From Meandrina meandrites (Eukaryota; Cnidaria; Anthozoa; Scleractinia; Meandrinidae): a stretch of 64,000 nucleotides of DNA. Below, in pieces: positions 9,980 through 17,439 of the stretch. The stretch is taken from assembly GCA_963693305.1 (NCBI GenBank), contig OY855906.1, forward strand, positions 20,053,661-20,117,660, in the 5' to 3' direction. The notes under the pieces were generated by a model. That model saw only the letters and a program-made list of their open reading frames with translations, ran no database searches and was not told the origin of the DNA. The translations under genes were made by a program, and so were the position numbers. Each line of letters starts with the position of its first letter. The first letter of the stretch is position 1.

Positions 9980-10820
9980 GATCGGTAGCTCTTCTTCTCT
10001 CTCCTCCCTCATCCTCTCCGGGAGAGAGAAGATACCTTACCTGAACACCTGAGGGTAATCTCTTCTCTTTTAATCCGACAGGTCTTTTATAATTGACTTC
10101 TCTCATATCAACCTCTTTTAAACCGAGGGCTTTATCGGGTTCTTTACCTGTGATTCTGATCACCTGAGAGTTCAACGCTTTCATAACCTCAGGCAACCTC
10201 TTCACCCAGACTCTCGATCTCCCTTCACTAACCATCTCCTGCGCATACTGATGGCTGAATAATCTCTCCCCCAAAGTTCTGTTCGCTCTCTCAACGAATG
10301 CCTGAGATCGATGATTACCCGCTTCGCTTCTCTGTATCTTCACATTATGTCTATCCATCAACTTTGTAACATAACCCATAAACTCTTTACCGGGATCGAC
10401 GATCAGTGTCTTTGGCCAATTAATCTTTCGAGAGTATATCCTCTCAAAGGCCTTCGCTACCTCTTGACTCTCTTTCGATGTTAACGCTTCCGCATCTTTA
10501 TATCTCGAGGCAACATCGATCACAACCAAAGCGTATCTATAAGTCTTTCTTCCCACCCTATCGTGAGGAAGAAACAGAAGATCCGCTTGGTGAATCTCAT
10601 TCGGTCTACTCACACTCCAATGAGGTCTCGGTAAATACTCCGGTGGAGGAAGATAGATCTGCCAAAGCGCCTGTCTCTCTAACCAATCTCTCGCCTTACC
10701 CTCAGTGACATTCGCTGCGGAAGCAAGTTTAGAAATAGCAGAGTACCCTTTCCAAAAACCCTCCGGACTGTAGTATATTTTTCTCATAAGGTTGTTAACG
10801 TTAGTTTTCTCGTTAACCAT
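9849..10820 (-). CDS. Retroviral/Polinton-type DDE integrase (C-terminus altered)
   Basis: A 323-codon integrase expected to insert the linear element DNA into host chromosomes. The rve-type RNase H fold shows D80 (HQADLLF), D142 (VDPGKEF) and E177 (AFVERANRTL), a D-D-x34-E arrangement close to the retroviral spacing. The N-terminus is helical without an obvious HHCC finger. The C-terminal region with ATDPIWSIEVYNI and YYLLDGPKR looks like the SH3/chromo-like barrel of such integrases. Relative to element 2, the last roughly 19 residues are replaced by 12 unrelated ones because of the deletion shared with the polymerase 3' end. It starts 27 bp from the divergent capsid gene. Confidence 0.88.
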   Translation of the reverse strand: MVNEKTNVNNLMRKIYYSPEGFWKGYSAISKLASAANVTEGKARDWLERQALWQIYLPPPEYLPRPHWSVSRPNEIHQADLLFLPHDRVGRKTYRYALVVIDVASRYKDAEALTSKESQEVAKAFERIYSRKINWPKTLIVDPGKEFMGYVTKLMDRHNVKIQRSEAGNHRSQAFVERANRTLGERLFSHQYAQEMVSEGRSRVWVKRLPEVMKALNSQVIRITGKEPDKALGLKEVDMREVNYKRPVGLKEKRLPSGVQVRYLLSPGEDEGGERRRATDPIWSIEVYNINRVVISVEQPVLYYLLDGPKRRVYYRRGSLCNR

Positions 10821-10847
10821 TTAAAAATAACATCTCTCTCTTTTAAA
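10821..10847. promoter_or_regulatory. Compact divergent promoter, integrase / capsid
   Basis: Only 27 bp separate the two divergent start codons. A TTTAAAAA box reads forward at 10820-10827 (20 nt before the capsid ATG), and TTTTAAAAG reads on the reverse strand near 10847 at a similar distance from the integrase ATG. Element 2 keeps the same length and both boxes, although the bases between them differ. Confidence 0.6.
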
Positions 10848-12086
10848 ATGTCGCACTCTGTATCCGAGATTATCAATCCTAACCGAGTACCGAGAGAACC
10901 GTTCGGCCTGAAGGCGGAGTCATCTCTGAACAGGATCACATTTAATCCCTCATCAGCGAACCCCGGTGAGACCATTACCGTAAACATTCCCAAACTGTCA
11001 GAAAACGTGGTCATCTTACCGGGAAGTGTTAAACTTCTATTCAACCTGAAAGTCGGTGGTCATGCAAACAACACCCTCGTAAATAACGTCGGTCGAAACC
11101 TTGTCTGTCAACTCAAGGTCTCTTTCGGCGGTGAGACACTTCAGACCACAGAGAGATACGATCTCTTTCAGACCTACCATGATCTCTTTCTAGAGGATAG
11201 AGATGACAGATTGAGGCAGGGAATCTCATCCGAGAATATGAGAAAACTTCGTACACCTGCAGGGGATAAGAGCACAACTGACGCAAAAGAGGTAACCCTC
11301 GCCACAGTTCACAACACCAAATACGTTATACCTCTTGACCATACCATACTTAGTGATCACGGCGCTCTCTATCCGAAGGCTCTTCCTCATCCTCTGTTGT
11401 TTGAGATCGCTCTTTCGAAGGTCGATCAGATAGTGAATCATGATAACAAAGAGAAGGAGAAAACACCGACCTATAAATTGACTAACATTGAGTTGGAGTA
11501 TCGATGCATCACGAGTGAATACTTGGCTAGTGAGGCGATGACGAGTTATAAGGACGGAAAAGGATTTTTCTACGAGAACGTAATCCTTCACAGAACTTTC
11601 CCCATCTCAAAACCGAACGATAGTGTAATTAACGAGCACGTCAATCTTCCGAGAAAGTCTATGACAGGTATACTCTGTCTGTTTGAAGAGGATTATAAAG
11701 AGGGAGAACGAGACTCTGAGAAGTTTGTAAATCCTGACATTAAATCGATCAACATCAACATTGACGGTATGCCAAACCGACTCTTCTCAAAGGGGATGGT
11801 ACCATCCGACTTTTGGGAATCGATCAAGAGACGAATGGGCGGAGCGGGAAAGGTGAAGGAAGAGGATTTCTACACAGACAAGTTCGCTCTATGGATCGAT
11901 TTGAGAACCTTTCCTGACAACGGTATTCACGGAGGAGGTCTTCACATAAACACAACACAAGACGGAGTCAAGTTAGAGATCAAGAGGAAGGTCGGTGGAA
12001 CGGGAAAAATCAACTGTTACATGTTCGTGGTTGCTGACGCATTTATGGAGATCATGAACACAGAGTTGAAGTCGATCAAGTACTGA
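10848..12086 (+). CDS. Probable major capsid protein (double jelly-roll type)
   Basis: A 412-residue protein in the position and orientation expected for the capsid gene, next to the packaging ATPase. It is soluble-looking and beta-rich, with no signal peptide or membrane segment. Conserved blocks shared with element 2 include LKAESSLNRITF, HANNT.VNN.GRNLV, RYDLFQTYHDLFLE, LRQGISS.NMRKLRT, and near the C-terminus RDSEKFVNPDI and GGVKLEIKR-like text. The N-terminal half (NPGETI, VILPGSVKLLFNL, KVSFGGETL) has the alternating pattern of a jelly roll. Family assignment is inferred from genomic context and sequence pattern; a structural prediction would settle it. The 538-aa gene at 19069 is the alternative capsid candidate. 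Confidence 0.6.
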   Translation: MSHSVSEIINPNRVPREPFGLKAESSLNRITFNPSSANPGETITVNIPKLSENVVILPGSVKLLFNLKVGGHANNTLVNNVGRNLVCQLKVSFGGETLQTTERYDLFQTYHDLFLEDRDDRLRQGISSENMRKLRTPAGDKSTTDAKEVTLATVHNTKYVIPLDHTILSDHGALYPKALPHPLLFEIALSKVDQIVNHDNKEKEKTPTYKLTNIELEYRCITSEYLASEAMTSYKDGKGFFYENVILHRTFPISKPNDSVINEHVNLPRKSMTGILCLFEEDYKEGERDSEKFVNPDIKSININIDGMPNRLFSKGMVPSDFWESIKRRMGGAGKVKEEDFYTDKFALWIDLRTFPDNGIHGGGLHINTTQDGVKLEIKRKVGGTGKINCYMFVVADAFMEIMNTELKSIKY

Positions 12087-12111
12087 GGGTATCACATTTA
12101 TAGATAGTGAT

Positions 12112-12128
12112 AATGAACTTCGTTCATT
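12112..12128. terminator. Hairpin after the capsid gene (AATGAAC-TTC-GTTCATT)
   Basis: Perfect 7-bp arms with a 3-nt loop, 26 bp after the capsid stop codon. The core GAACTTCGTTC recurs after the gene ending at 14681. Possible RNA 3'-end signal, by position only. Element 2 keeps the left arm but not the right. Confidence 0.45.
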
Positions 12129-12131
12129 GTA

Positions 12132-12163
12132 AAATATATTTTTACTAAACTAAAAATATATTT
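12132..12163. terminator. 13-bp hairpin between capsid and ATPase genes
   Basis: Arms 12132-12144 and 12151-12163 (AAATATATTTTTA and its complement) with loop CTAAAC. Element 2 has exactly the same hairpin at 48246-48277. It may end capsid transcripts or regulate the ATPase gene 27 bp downstream. Confidence 0.55.
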
Positions 12164-12190
12164 GTATAAAAGACTAAAAGATAATGATAA

Positions 12191-12811
12191 ATGGAAGAGT
12201 TAAGAGATAAGATTCCCTTTCACATGATCATAACCGGACCTACAAAATGTGGAAAAACAAAGTACCTCATTGATCAGCTCAGAGGACCCTTCCGAAAAGT
12301 CTTTGAGTACATTGTTCTTATCTGCCCGACATACGCTAAGAACAGGACATATCACGGGTTCGCCGAAGGGGATAAACGCTTCTTAGTCCTCTCTCCGGAT
12401 GCCTCCAACTCAGATGAGATCACTTCTCTTCTTACAGACGTATCACTTCTCTTCTCCGGGACAAACACCCTGTTAATTCTTGACGACTGCGCCGTCTCAA
12501 AAGACCTTAAGCAACGCTCCAATAAATTCATCGATCTCGCTTTCTCCGGGAGACACGATAGATTGAGTGTATGGGTGTTGACACAGCAGTGGACCTCGAT
12601 CGCGAAACCCTTCCGAGAGAACGTATCCTGCGTGGTAACTTTTCACAATCCCTCTCAGGTCGGCATGAAGACCCTGTTTGAGGATTACGGAGGAGATTTA
12701 GACACGGAGACGAAGAGACTATTTAACAGAATGTTAAAGGAGGAGAGATACTCTCGACTCTGTCTAAGTCTCATATATCCTTTTGAGAGTTATCTCGAAA
12801 TACCGGTTTAA
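12191..12811 (+). CDS. A32-like genome-packaging ATPase
   Basis: A 206-residue P-loop ATPase of the FtsK/HerA-type A32 family that pumps viral DNA into preformed capsids. Walker A is GPTKCGKT (16-23), Walker B is TLLILDDC (93-100), and a TQQ motif follows at 131-133. The length is close to the family core, with no added domain. It follows the capsid gene by 104 bp containing two hairpins. A TATAAAAG box lies 18 nt before the start. The last 17 or so residues differ from element 2 because of a small indel. Confidence 0.85.
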   Translation: MEELRDKIPFHMIITGPTKCGKTKYLIDQLRGPFRKVFEYIVLICPTYAKNRTYHGFAEGDKRFLVLSPDASNSDEITSLLTDVSLLFSGTNTLLILDDCAVSKDLKQRSNKFIDLAFSGRHDRLSVWVLTQQWTSIAKPFRENVSCVVTFHNPSQVGMKTLFEDYGGDLDTETKRLFNRMLKEERYSRLCLSLIYPFESYLEIPV

Positions 12812-12865
12812 AAGAAGTGTGATATTAAGAATTTAAAGGTATCATAAATCATATTAACCTTCGGT

Positions 12866-13366
12866 ATGGCGAACGTTGAAGATTATATTGAAGATGTACA
12901 GCCTGAGAAAATAGAAGAGCAGCCTGATAATGATGATCTGGAGACTCATAGAGAATCACTTGCAATCCTCGCATCACTCGGATCGACAGAAGAGTTTCTC
13001 GGTAAAGCGATGTCCCTCGGAGATATTAAAAAACTCTCTCCCAAACAGGTGGAGAAGTACTTCAATCGTTATAAGACGGTCATGGGTAAGAAGGTATCTA
13101 CCGGTCTGGTGGAGTCAGCCATCTCTGCAGCATCCGTTCTTATCTCCTATGTTATTCCCGTGGATGATGTGGAGTCACTGAATGAAGACTTGAAGAACGA
13201 TGATCTTGTTAAACGTGAACTGAGTAACTTTGCAGGTCTCTTGGTACTGAAAGGAGGAAGATTGGTAGCGTTAGCTAGCGGACTCTTCAAGGTCGCTAAG
13301 CACGTGAAGTTAAGACCGAGTGAGGAGAATTCTAACAAAAATCAAGAGAATGAAGAAGACTCTTAA
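12866..13366 (+). CDS. Conserved 166-aa protein, unknown function
   Basis: Not recognised as a named family. It has an acidic N-terminus (VEDYIEDVQPEKIEEQPDND), a helical middle, a hydrophobic stretch around ESAISAASVLISYVIPVDD (about 83-103), and a C-terminal hydrophobic segment LVLKGGRLVALASGLFKVAK followed by an acidic tail. Sequence is almost identical in element 2 (48979-49479), so it is under constraint. A TTTAAAG box (12832-12838) lies 27 nt before the ATG. Position between ATPase and nuclease suggests a virion or replication role, but this is inference. Confidence 0.75.
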   Translation: MANVEDYIEDVQPEKIEEQPDNDDLETHRESLAILASLGSTEEFLGKAMSLGDIKKLSPKQVEKYFNRYKTVMGKKVSTGLVESAISAASVLISYVIPVDDVESLNEDLKNDDLVKRELSNFAGLLVLKGGRLVALASGLFKVAKHVKLRPSEENSNKNQENEEDS

Positions 13367-13383
13367 TAGTGACTGAATAATAT

Positions 13384-13418
13384 GTTAAGCTTAACTAAAT
13401 AAGACTGTTAAGCTTAAC
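13384..13418. other. Two GTTAAGCTTAAC palindromes
   Basis: Perfect 12-bp palindromes at 13384-13395 and 13407-13418, in the gap before the nuclease gene. A related CTTAAGCTTAAC occurs at 14184-14195, and element 2 keeps partial versions. These are repeated intergenic sites, possibly operators or RNA 3'-end signals. Confidence 0.5.
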
Positions 13419-13446
13419 TTAAACATTTCCTGATAGTTAACTAAAG

Positions 13447-13866
13447 ATGTCATTCGGAGTATATGAAGAGAAGTGTAGAAAGATATTTCAAGAGTTATTC
13501 AAAAAAGAGTTCAAATCGGTAAGACCCGATTGGTTAAAGAATCCTTGGACTTATCAGAACCTAGAGTTGGACGGTTATAACCCTGACGTTATAACTCCTC
13601 TCGGTAAAGGTTTAGCATTCGAGTACGACGGTTTGCAGCACTCGAGGTTCACTCCCCTATTTCACTCATGTGTGGGTGATTTCGAGTATCAAGTTATGAA
13701 AGACTCTTTGAAGGATGAGATGTGCAGAGATGAAGGAGTTTTCTTAATAAGAATACCTCACTACATTCCTTATTGGGAACTCAAGCCTTTTATTATCGGA
13801 AGATTGGTAATAGAGGGTGTTGAGCCAACCAATACAGGTTCAACAGTATGTAGAAAAATGATTTAA
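13447..13866 (+). CDS. PD-(D/E)XK-like nuclease (VSR/homing-endonuclease-like)
   Basis: A 139-residue predicted restriction-type nuclease. It has the pattern LELDGYNPD (39-47), LAFEYDGLQH (56-65), and then a K-rich helix with MKDSLKDEMCRDEGVFLIRIPH (84-105, key residues K85, K89, C93). Small proteins with this E/D...EYxGxQH...DxxK..C...G...I.IP layout are common in large DNA viruses and resemble very-short-patch or homing nucleases. Candidate roles are resolution of replication intermediates or cleavage of competing DNA. A TTAAAC variant of the promoter box lies 22 nt upstream. Element 2 has a close copy ending earlier, at 49999. Confidence 0.65.
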   Translation: MSFGVYEEKCRKIFQELFKKEFKSVRPDWLKNPWTYQNLELDGYNPDVITPLGKGLAFEYDGLQHSRFTPLFHSCVGDFEYQVMKDSLKDEMCRDEGVFLIRIPHYIPYWELKPFIIGRLVIEGVEPTNTGSTVCRKMI

Positions 13867-13892
13867 AGAATTATAATGACTTATTAAATAAA

Positions 13893-14180
13893 ATGTCTCA
13901 AGAGAATGTGCGTTACGAACATTTTAGAGTGAACATCCCTGAGAAACAGAGAGAAAAGTTGCTCTCTGCCATTTGTGATAGGGAAGCCGTCTCCATAAGA
14001 TTCTGACATGAGGATCTCTGGGGAGGTAATGATCTCATCGCTTTCACAGAGCAAGGCTCTAAAATAATCACAATCGCTTTTGAGAAAGGAAGGGAAGTGA
14101 TAATAAATATGAGTAAGGATCAGGTGCAGAAACACGGGGCTTTTATGGATGAGGATGATCTTATATTTTTACCAGTGTAA
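13893..14180 (+). pseudogene. Small element protein, nonsense-mutated (paralogue of the element 2 pair)
   Basis: A 95-codon frame starting MSQENV, with an in-frame TGA at 14004-14006 (codon 38). After the stop the frame continues to 14180 and ends in ...EDDLIFLPV. It matches the second of two tandem paralogues in element 2 (50495-50803), but seven residues near the N-terminus are also missing. A TTTAAAG box (13862-13868) lies 24 nt before the ATG. Function is unknown; the protein is rich in charged helix. Confidence 0.75.
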
Positions 14181-14237
14181 ACTCTTAAGCTTAACTATCT
14201 AAACCTGTTTAAAGACATCTTCTGACATTACTAAAAC

Positions 14238-14681
14238 ATGTCAGAAGATGTTGAGCAGATCACTAAGACCCCTATTGAGAGTAATGTTAAAACAAAAGAG
14301 AAAGATCCCAAGAAGGTCGCCGCAGGAAAGAAACTCGCCGAGTATAACCGAAGGGCTAAGGAGGCGTTGAAAGAGAAGATGAAACGTGATGCTGAGAAGG
14401 CAACTGAACCTGAGGAGAGAGAGACAGGAGAGTCACAGAATAGTAAGGATCTCACAGCAGAGGGTTGGATTCCTGAGATCTCTTTCACAACCGCGATCTC
14501 CATTGTCGGTATCGGCTTGACCGCATTGAATATGTTTATGAGTTACAGAAAAGACACAAAGGTTCTGTCGAGAGATGAATCTCTGAGTGAACCTCCCACT
14601 TACGATCGTCAGGTTGTACAACCTGCGATAGAAAGACCACAACAATCAAAGATTCCCGTACCGAAGATGGGGATGCTATGA
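14238..14681 (+). CDS. Single-pass membrane protein with a PPxY motif
   Basis: A 147-residue protein. The N-terminal half is a highly charged helix (lysine, glutamate, alanine rich, about 15-70). One membrane segment follows at about 81-103 (ISFTTAISIVGIGLTALNMF), then a short C-terminal tail with PPTY at 119-122 and a proline-rich end. PPxY peptides bind WW domains of Nedd4-type ubiquitin ligases and are used by several viruses for trafficking or release; that role here is inferred. PPTY is kept in element 2. A TTTAAAG box (14208-14214) lies 23 nt before the ATG. The stop codon sits inside a GAAC-TTC-GTTC hairpin. Confidence 0.75.
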   Translation: MSEDVEQITKTPIESNVKTKEKDPKKVAAGKKLAEYNRRAKEALKEKMKRDAEKATEPEERETGESQNSKDLTAEGWIPEISFTTAISIVGIGLTALNMFMSYRKDTKVLSRDESLSEPPTYDRQVVQPAIERPQQSKIPVPKMGML

Positions 14682-14691
14682 ACTTCGTTCA
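14679..14691. terminator. TGAAC-TTC-GTTCA hairpin
   Basis: Perfect 5-bp arms and a 3-nt loop overlapping the stop codon of the PPxY gene. The same core occurs after the capsid gene at 12112-12128. Confidence 0.4.
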
Positions 14692-14738
14692 GAGCCACCT
14701 CCTACGTCTTTATTTAAAGATCTTCTCTCTTAAGATAA

Positions 14739-16403
14739 ATGTCGAAAGAGAAGATCTTCAAGACTATATATGACGCCTCCGTTCTGATAGGTATCTCCTC
14801 AGGGTTCGGTTACTTTATCAATATGGATGACCCCTCAACAAGCATTACAGACTACCTTAAATGGGTAGCCATCCTCTCCGGTAGTATTTACTTGAAAGAT
14901 TATATGCAGAGAGAAGAGATACTGAAGAGGATCGATTCCCTTAATTCGAAGAAGGATGATAACCTTAACTTAAAAAAAGACGATAAAAAGAATCTTGATC
15001 TTAAATCAAAGAGAATCGTAAACCTCGCCAATCCCGTCGGTGACAAAGACGCAGTCAATAAGAGTTATGCGGACAACAAGGTAAAAACTCACGTTAACAG
15101 CCTTGTGAGTAAGGCTGGAGATAAGATGACAGGCGATCTCGACATGAGCGGAAACGAGATAAAGAATCTTAAAGAGGCGTCCTCATCGGATGCCACATTC
15201 GCAGCGAGCGTTAATTACGTTAACAAAACCGTCAGCAACAGTAATGGCGTTCTACAGACCCAATATCGAGATCACGTCTCTGAGAGATTTGATTACACCG
15301 TCGACAAAGAGATGGAGAACGATTTTAAATACGTTTTAGAGGGAAACCGTGGGAACGAGTTCATCAACGAACTAAACATTAAAGGAATGGGAGTGATCAC
15401 AAGTAAAGATTTTCATCCCATCAACAAAAGGATGGTTCATTTCGATCTCGAATTTAAAAAAGATCATTTTAAGAGTAGTTTCGCTGTTAACCTCCGTTAC
15501 GCTCCTAAATCTTTAAAGTACACGGTCGTGTGCGAAATGTTTTGGGACGACAGTGTAACGAGTTCTATCGAATCAGCCACGCTGAAAGCCTCCTCTTTAA
15601 ACACTTCTGAGGTCATATTTTCACAGCAATCGAACGTTTTTGAGAACCACGTGAGAACTTTGGTAAGGACCCAAAGGGTTTTCACTTGGAATCCTGATAA
15701 ATTAGTCTTTGACATTGTGATAAAGTACAGATCGGGGGTCGCTTATCCCCAAAAATTGCCCGTCTACATCGTGTTTTACGGAAGTAAAGGGTTCTATAAC
15801 AACACTCCCACATCTGTTTGGAACTCTTGGAGAGTGTTTGATCAAGGAAACGTTTCGATGCAGAAGAATTTAATACTCTATCAAGACCCTGCTGTCGATA
15901 AAGGAGCGGCGACAAAAAAATACGTCGACGATAACATTAAGTTGCAGATGAGAAAGATTTGGTATAAAGGTTATCTCTTACATAACAATGAAAACGTAGT
16001 CAAATTTTATGCAAACGGAACGAGTGATCATACAAAGTACGTTAGACAGAGCGATCCCTCTGATTTCATCGTGAATGAGGAGGACTATGAGAAAATAATA
16101 ATCAAGAATCCGGGAGTTTACTCTATCTCTCTTATCGATGGATTAAAGACCGGTCCACATGATGATAACGGAACTGTTCAGTTCATTTTAAATCCCGCAC
16201 CCTTTCTTAGTCTGAGCGATAATATTAACATCACGGTACCCAACACAAGCAAGGGTTGGAAAACGTATAATTTTATCTCCGTTTTAGATATTTACAAAGA
16301 CACCACATTAAAGATACAGACCACAGATGTCTCCACCATCTTTGACGGTTTGGGTACAGGAAATAAGAAGTACGGTATGATTCTTATAAACAAGATAGAT
16401 TAA
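14739..16403 (+). CDS. Membrane-anchored fibre-like protein, long form
   Basis: A 554-residue modular protein, likely a receptor-binding or surface spike. Residues 1-57 form a hydrophobic anchor with segments at about 9-27 and 38-52, paralogous to the separate 71-aa protein at 16686. A Lys/Asp-rich coiled stretch follows. There are then phage-fibre-type repeats (VNLANPVGDKDAVNKSYAD, MTGDLDMSGNEIKNL, DPAVDKGAATKKYVDD). A beta-rich insert occupies about 187-374. A C-terminal head from about 405 to 554 contains NPGVYSISLIDGL and IFDGLGTG and may have a C1q/TNF-like fold (inference). Element 2 lacks the beta-rich insert but keeps the anchor and head. A TTTAAAG box (14713-14719) lies 19 nt upstream. 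Confidence 0.75.
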   Translation: MSKEKIFKTIYDASVLIGISSGFGYFINMDDPSTSITDYLKWVAILSGSIYLKDYMQREEILKRIDSLNSKKDDNLNLKKDDKKNLDLKSKRIVNLANPVGDKDAVNKSYADNKVKTHVNSLVSKAGDKMTGDLDMSGNEIKNLKEASSSDATFAASVNYVNKTVSNSNGVLQTQYRDHVSERFDYTVDKEMENDFKYVLEGNRGNEFINELNIKGMGVITSKDFHPINKRMVHFDLEFKKDHFKSSFAVNLRYAPKSLKYTVVCEMFWDDSVTSSIESATLKASSLNTSEVIFSQQSNVFENHVRTLVRTQRVFTWNPDKLVFDIVIKYRSGVAYPQKLPVYIVFYGSKGFYNNTPTSVWNSWRVFDQGNVSMQKNLILYQDPAVDKGAATKKYVDDNIKLQMRKIWYKGYLLHNNENVVKFYANGTSDHTKYVRQSDPSDFIVNEEDYEKIIIKNPGVYSISLIDGLKTGPHDDNGTVQFILNPAPFLSLSDNINITVPNTSKGWKTYNFISVLDIYKDTTLKIQTTDVSTIFDGLGTGNKKYGMILINKID

Positions 16404-16424
16404 AGATTTACTCCCCTCTGTAAA

Positions 16425-16595
16425 ATGAACAACTCTGTTTTTTTAATGTTGAGTGTTGCTATGGTTCTATTCGGTATTTATCTGATCATGAAAAGAGTTA
16501 ATTCTTGTGAATGCGGAGTTAAGATACCTGAGGGAGGAGGAATGTGTGAATGCGGAGAGTATAATCACCGAATGATCATAAGGAGAGAACGGTAG
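16425..16595 (+). CDS. Small membrane protein with two CxC pairs, truncated
   Basis: 56 codons: one membrane helix (about 5-22) and then CEC at 28-30 and CEC at 41-43, suggesting a small metal-binding module. In element 2 the homologue is 85 residues; here a stop codon at 16593-16595 removes the C-terminal charged tail, whose codons are still readable up to about 16651. A short internal stretch present in element 2 is also missing. An ATTAAAG box (16399-16405) overlaps the fibre stop codon and lies 19 nt before the ATG. Whether the short form works is unknown. Confidence 0.6.
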   Translation: MNNSVFLMLSVAMVLFGIYLIMKRVNSCECGVKIPEGGGMCECGEYNHRMIIRRER

Positions 16596-16685
16596 TTGAA
16601 GAGAATCGAAGAGGAGAAGAGTGAAGGAAATTCTTACGACACATTCTTGTGAGATTTATTTAAAGATAATCTCTGAAGAGTAAAA

Positions 16686-16901
16686 ATGTCAGAGAATAAA
16701 CTTGTGAAGACCGTCACTGATGCATCCGTTCTGATCGGCCTCTCCGCAGGAGTCGGATACATTGCGAAGAAGGCTATGAAAGAATCATTCATAAACGACC
16801 CATCATCCAGCATTGTCAACTACGGTAAATGGGTCGCTGTTTTGTCAGGAAGTATGTACTTGAAAGAGTATTTGGAGAAACAGAAGATTTTACCCTCTTA
16901 A
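16686..16901 (+). CDS. 71-aa membrane protein, paralogue of the fibre anchor
   Basis: Two hydrophobic segments (about 9-28 and 45-57). Its sequence parallels residues 1-57 of the fibre protein: shared pattern K..DASVLIG.S.G.GY, then DPSSSI..Y.KWVA.LSGS.YLK. It probably sits in the same membrane as the fibre and may share a partner. Nearly identical in element 2 (52632-52847). A TTTAAAG box (16659-16665) lies 20 nt before the ATG. Confidence 0.75.
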   Translation: MSENKLVKTVTDASVLIGLSAGVGYIAKKAMKESFINDPSSSIVNYGKWVAVLSGSMYLKEYLEKQKILPS

Positions 16902-16922
16902 AGGTTTCACCAATAATATTTA

Positions 16923-16940
16923 TAGATAAAGATTTATCTA
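16923..16940. other. Palindrome TAGATAAA-GA-TTTATCTA
   Basis: Perfect 8-bp arms with a 2-nt centre, 14 nt before the start of the 136-aa gene, which lacks a standard TTTAAA box. Element 2 keeps AGATAAA-GG-TTTATCT at 52850-52865. Likely regulatory. Confidence 0.5.
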
Positions 16941-16954
16941 TTTATTAATAATAA

Positions 16955-17365
16955 ATGGCGACCATAGCGTTAATGATAGGTGGAGCAGTTTTAAACGCCA
17001 CCGCCTTTGTCGGAGGATCGTATTTGGCAAAGTATCTGAGCGGATCTAATACGGATACGGAACGAGTAAGACACGACAAAGCCTTGGAAAAGTACCAAAG
17101 AGATTACGCAGCTTACCAGGAGAAGAGACAGAGACTGTTGGATTGGTATAATCAGCAGAGGGATGAGGAGCATCAGGCTTCACAGAATCTCTCGAACACT
17201 GATGAGGCTTTCAAACTCTACTCTCAGACACATCCTGATTACTCTCTTCAAGAACCTCAACTCACTGATTACTACCGACCGAGTGATGATCAGAGAGTGG
17301 GTGAGATGGTCTACGTCGGAGGAGGGATGTTGGCTTTGGGTTACGTCGCGAGTAAATTTTTGTAA
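16955..17365 (+). CDS. 136-aa two-pass membrane protein
   Basis: Hydrophobic segments at about 2-20 (ALMIGGAVLNATAFVGGSYL) and 116-133 (MVYVGGGMLALGYVASKF), with a charged helix between them that contains RHDKALEKYQRDYAAYQEKR and a PDYSLQEPQLTDYYRPSDDQ stretch. I believe this resembles a protein family seen repeatedly in cnidarian genomes, but cannot name it. Very close copy in element 2. Likely a virion membrane protein by context. Confidence 0.7.
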   Translation: MATIALMIGGAVLNATAFVGGSYLAKYLSGSNTDTERVRHDKALEKYQRDYAAYQEKRQRLLDWYNQQRDEEHQASQNLSNTDEAFKLYSQTHPDYSLQEPQLTDYYRPSDDQRVGEMVYVGGGMLALGYVASKFL

Positions 17366-17432
17366 AGGGGTGTAAAAAGATTCTTTACTTATCAGTTAAA
17401 TAATTAAAAAATATTATCAAGCAAATAATAAG

Positions 17433-17439
17433 TTTAAAG
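17433..17439 (+). promoter_or_regulatory. TTTAAAG box before the 303-aa gene
   Basis: Lies 26 nt before the start codon at 17466 and runs directly into a 10-bp hairpin. Confidence 0.5.

Noticed and set aside
10478..10708. Plus-strand 76-codon frame opposite the integrase
   Set aside because: Shadow of the integrase catalytic region.
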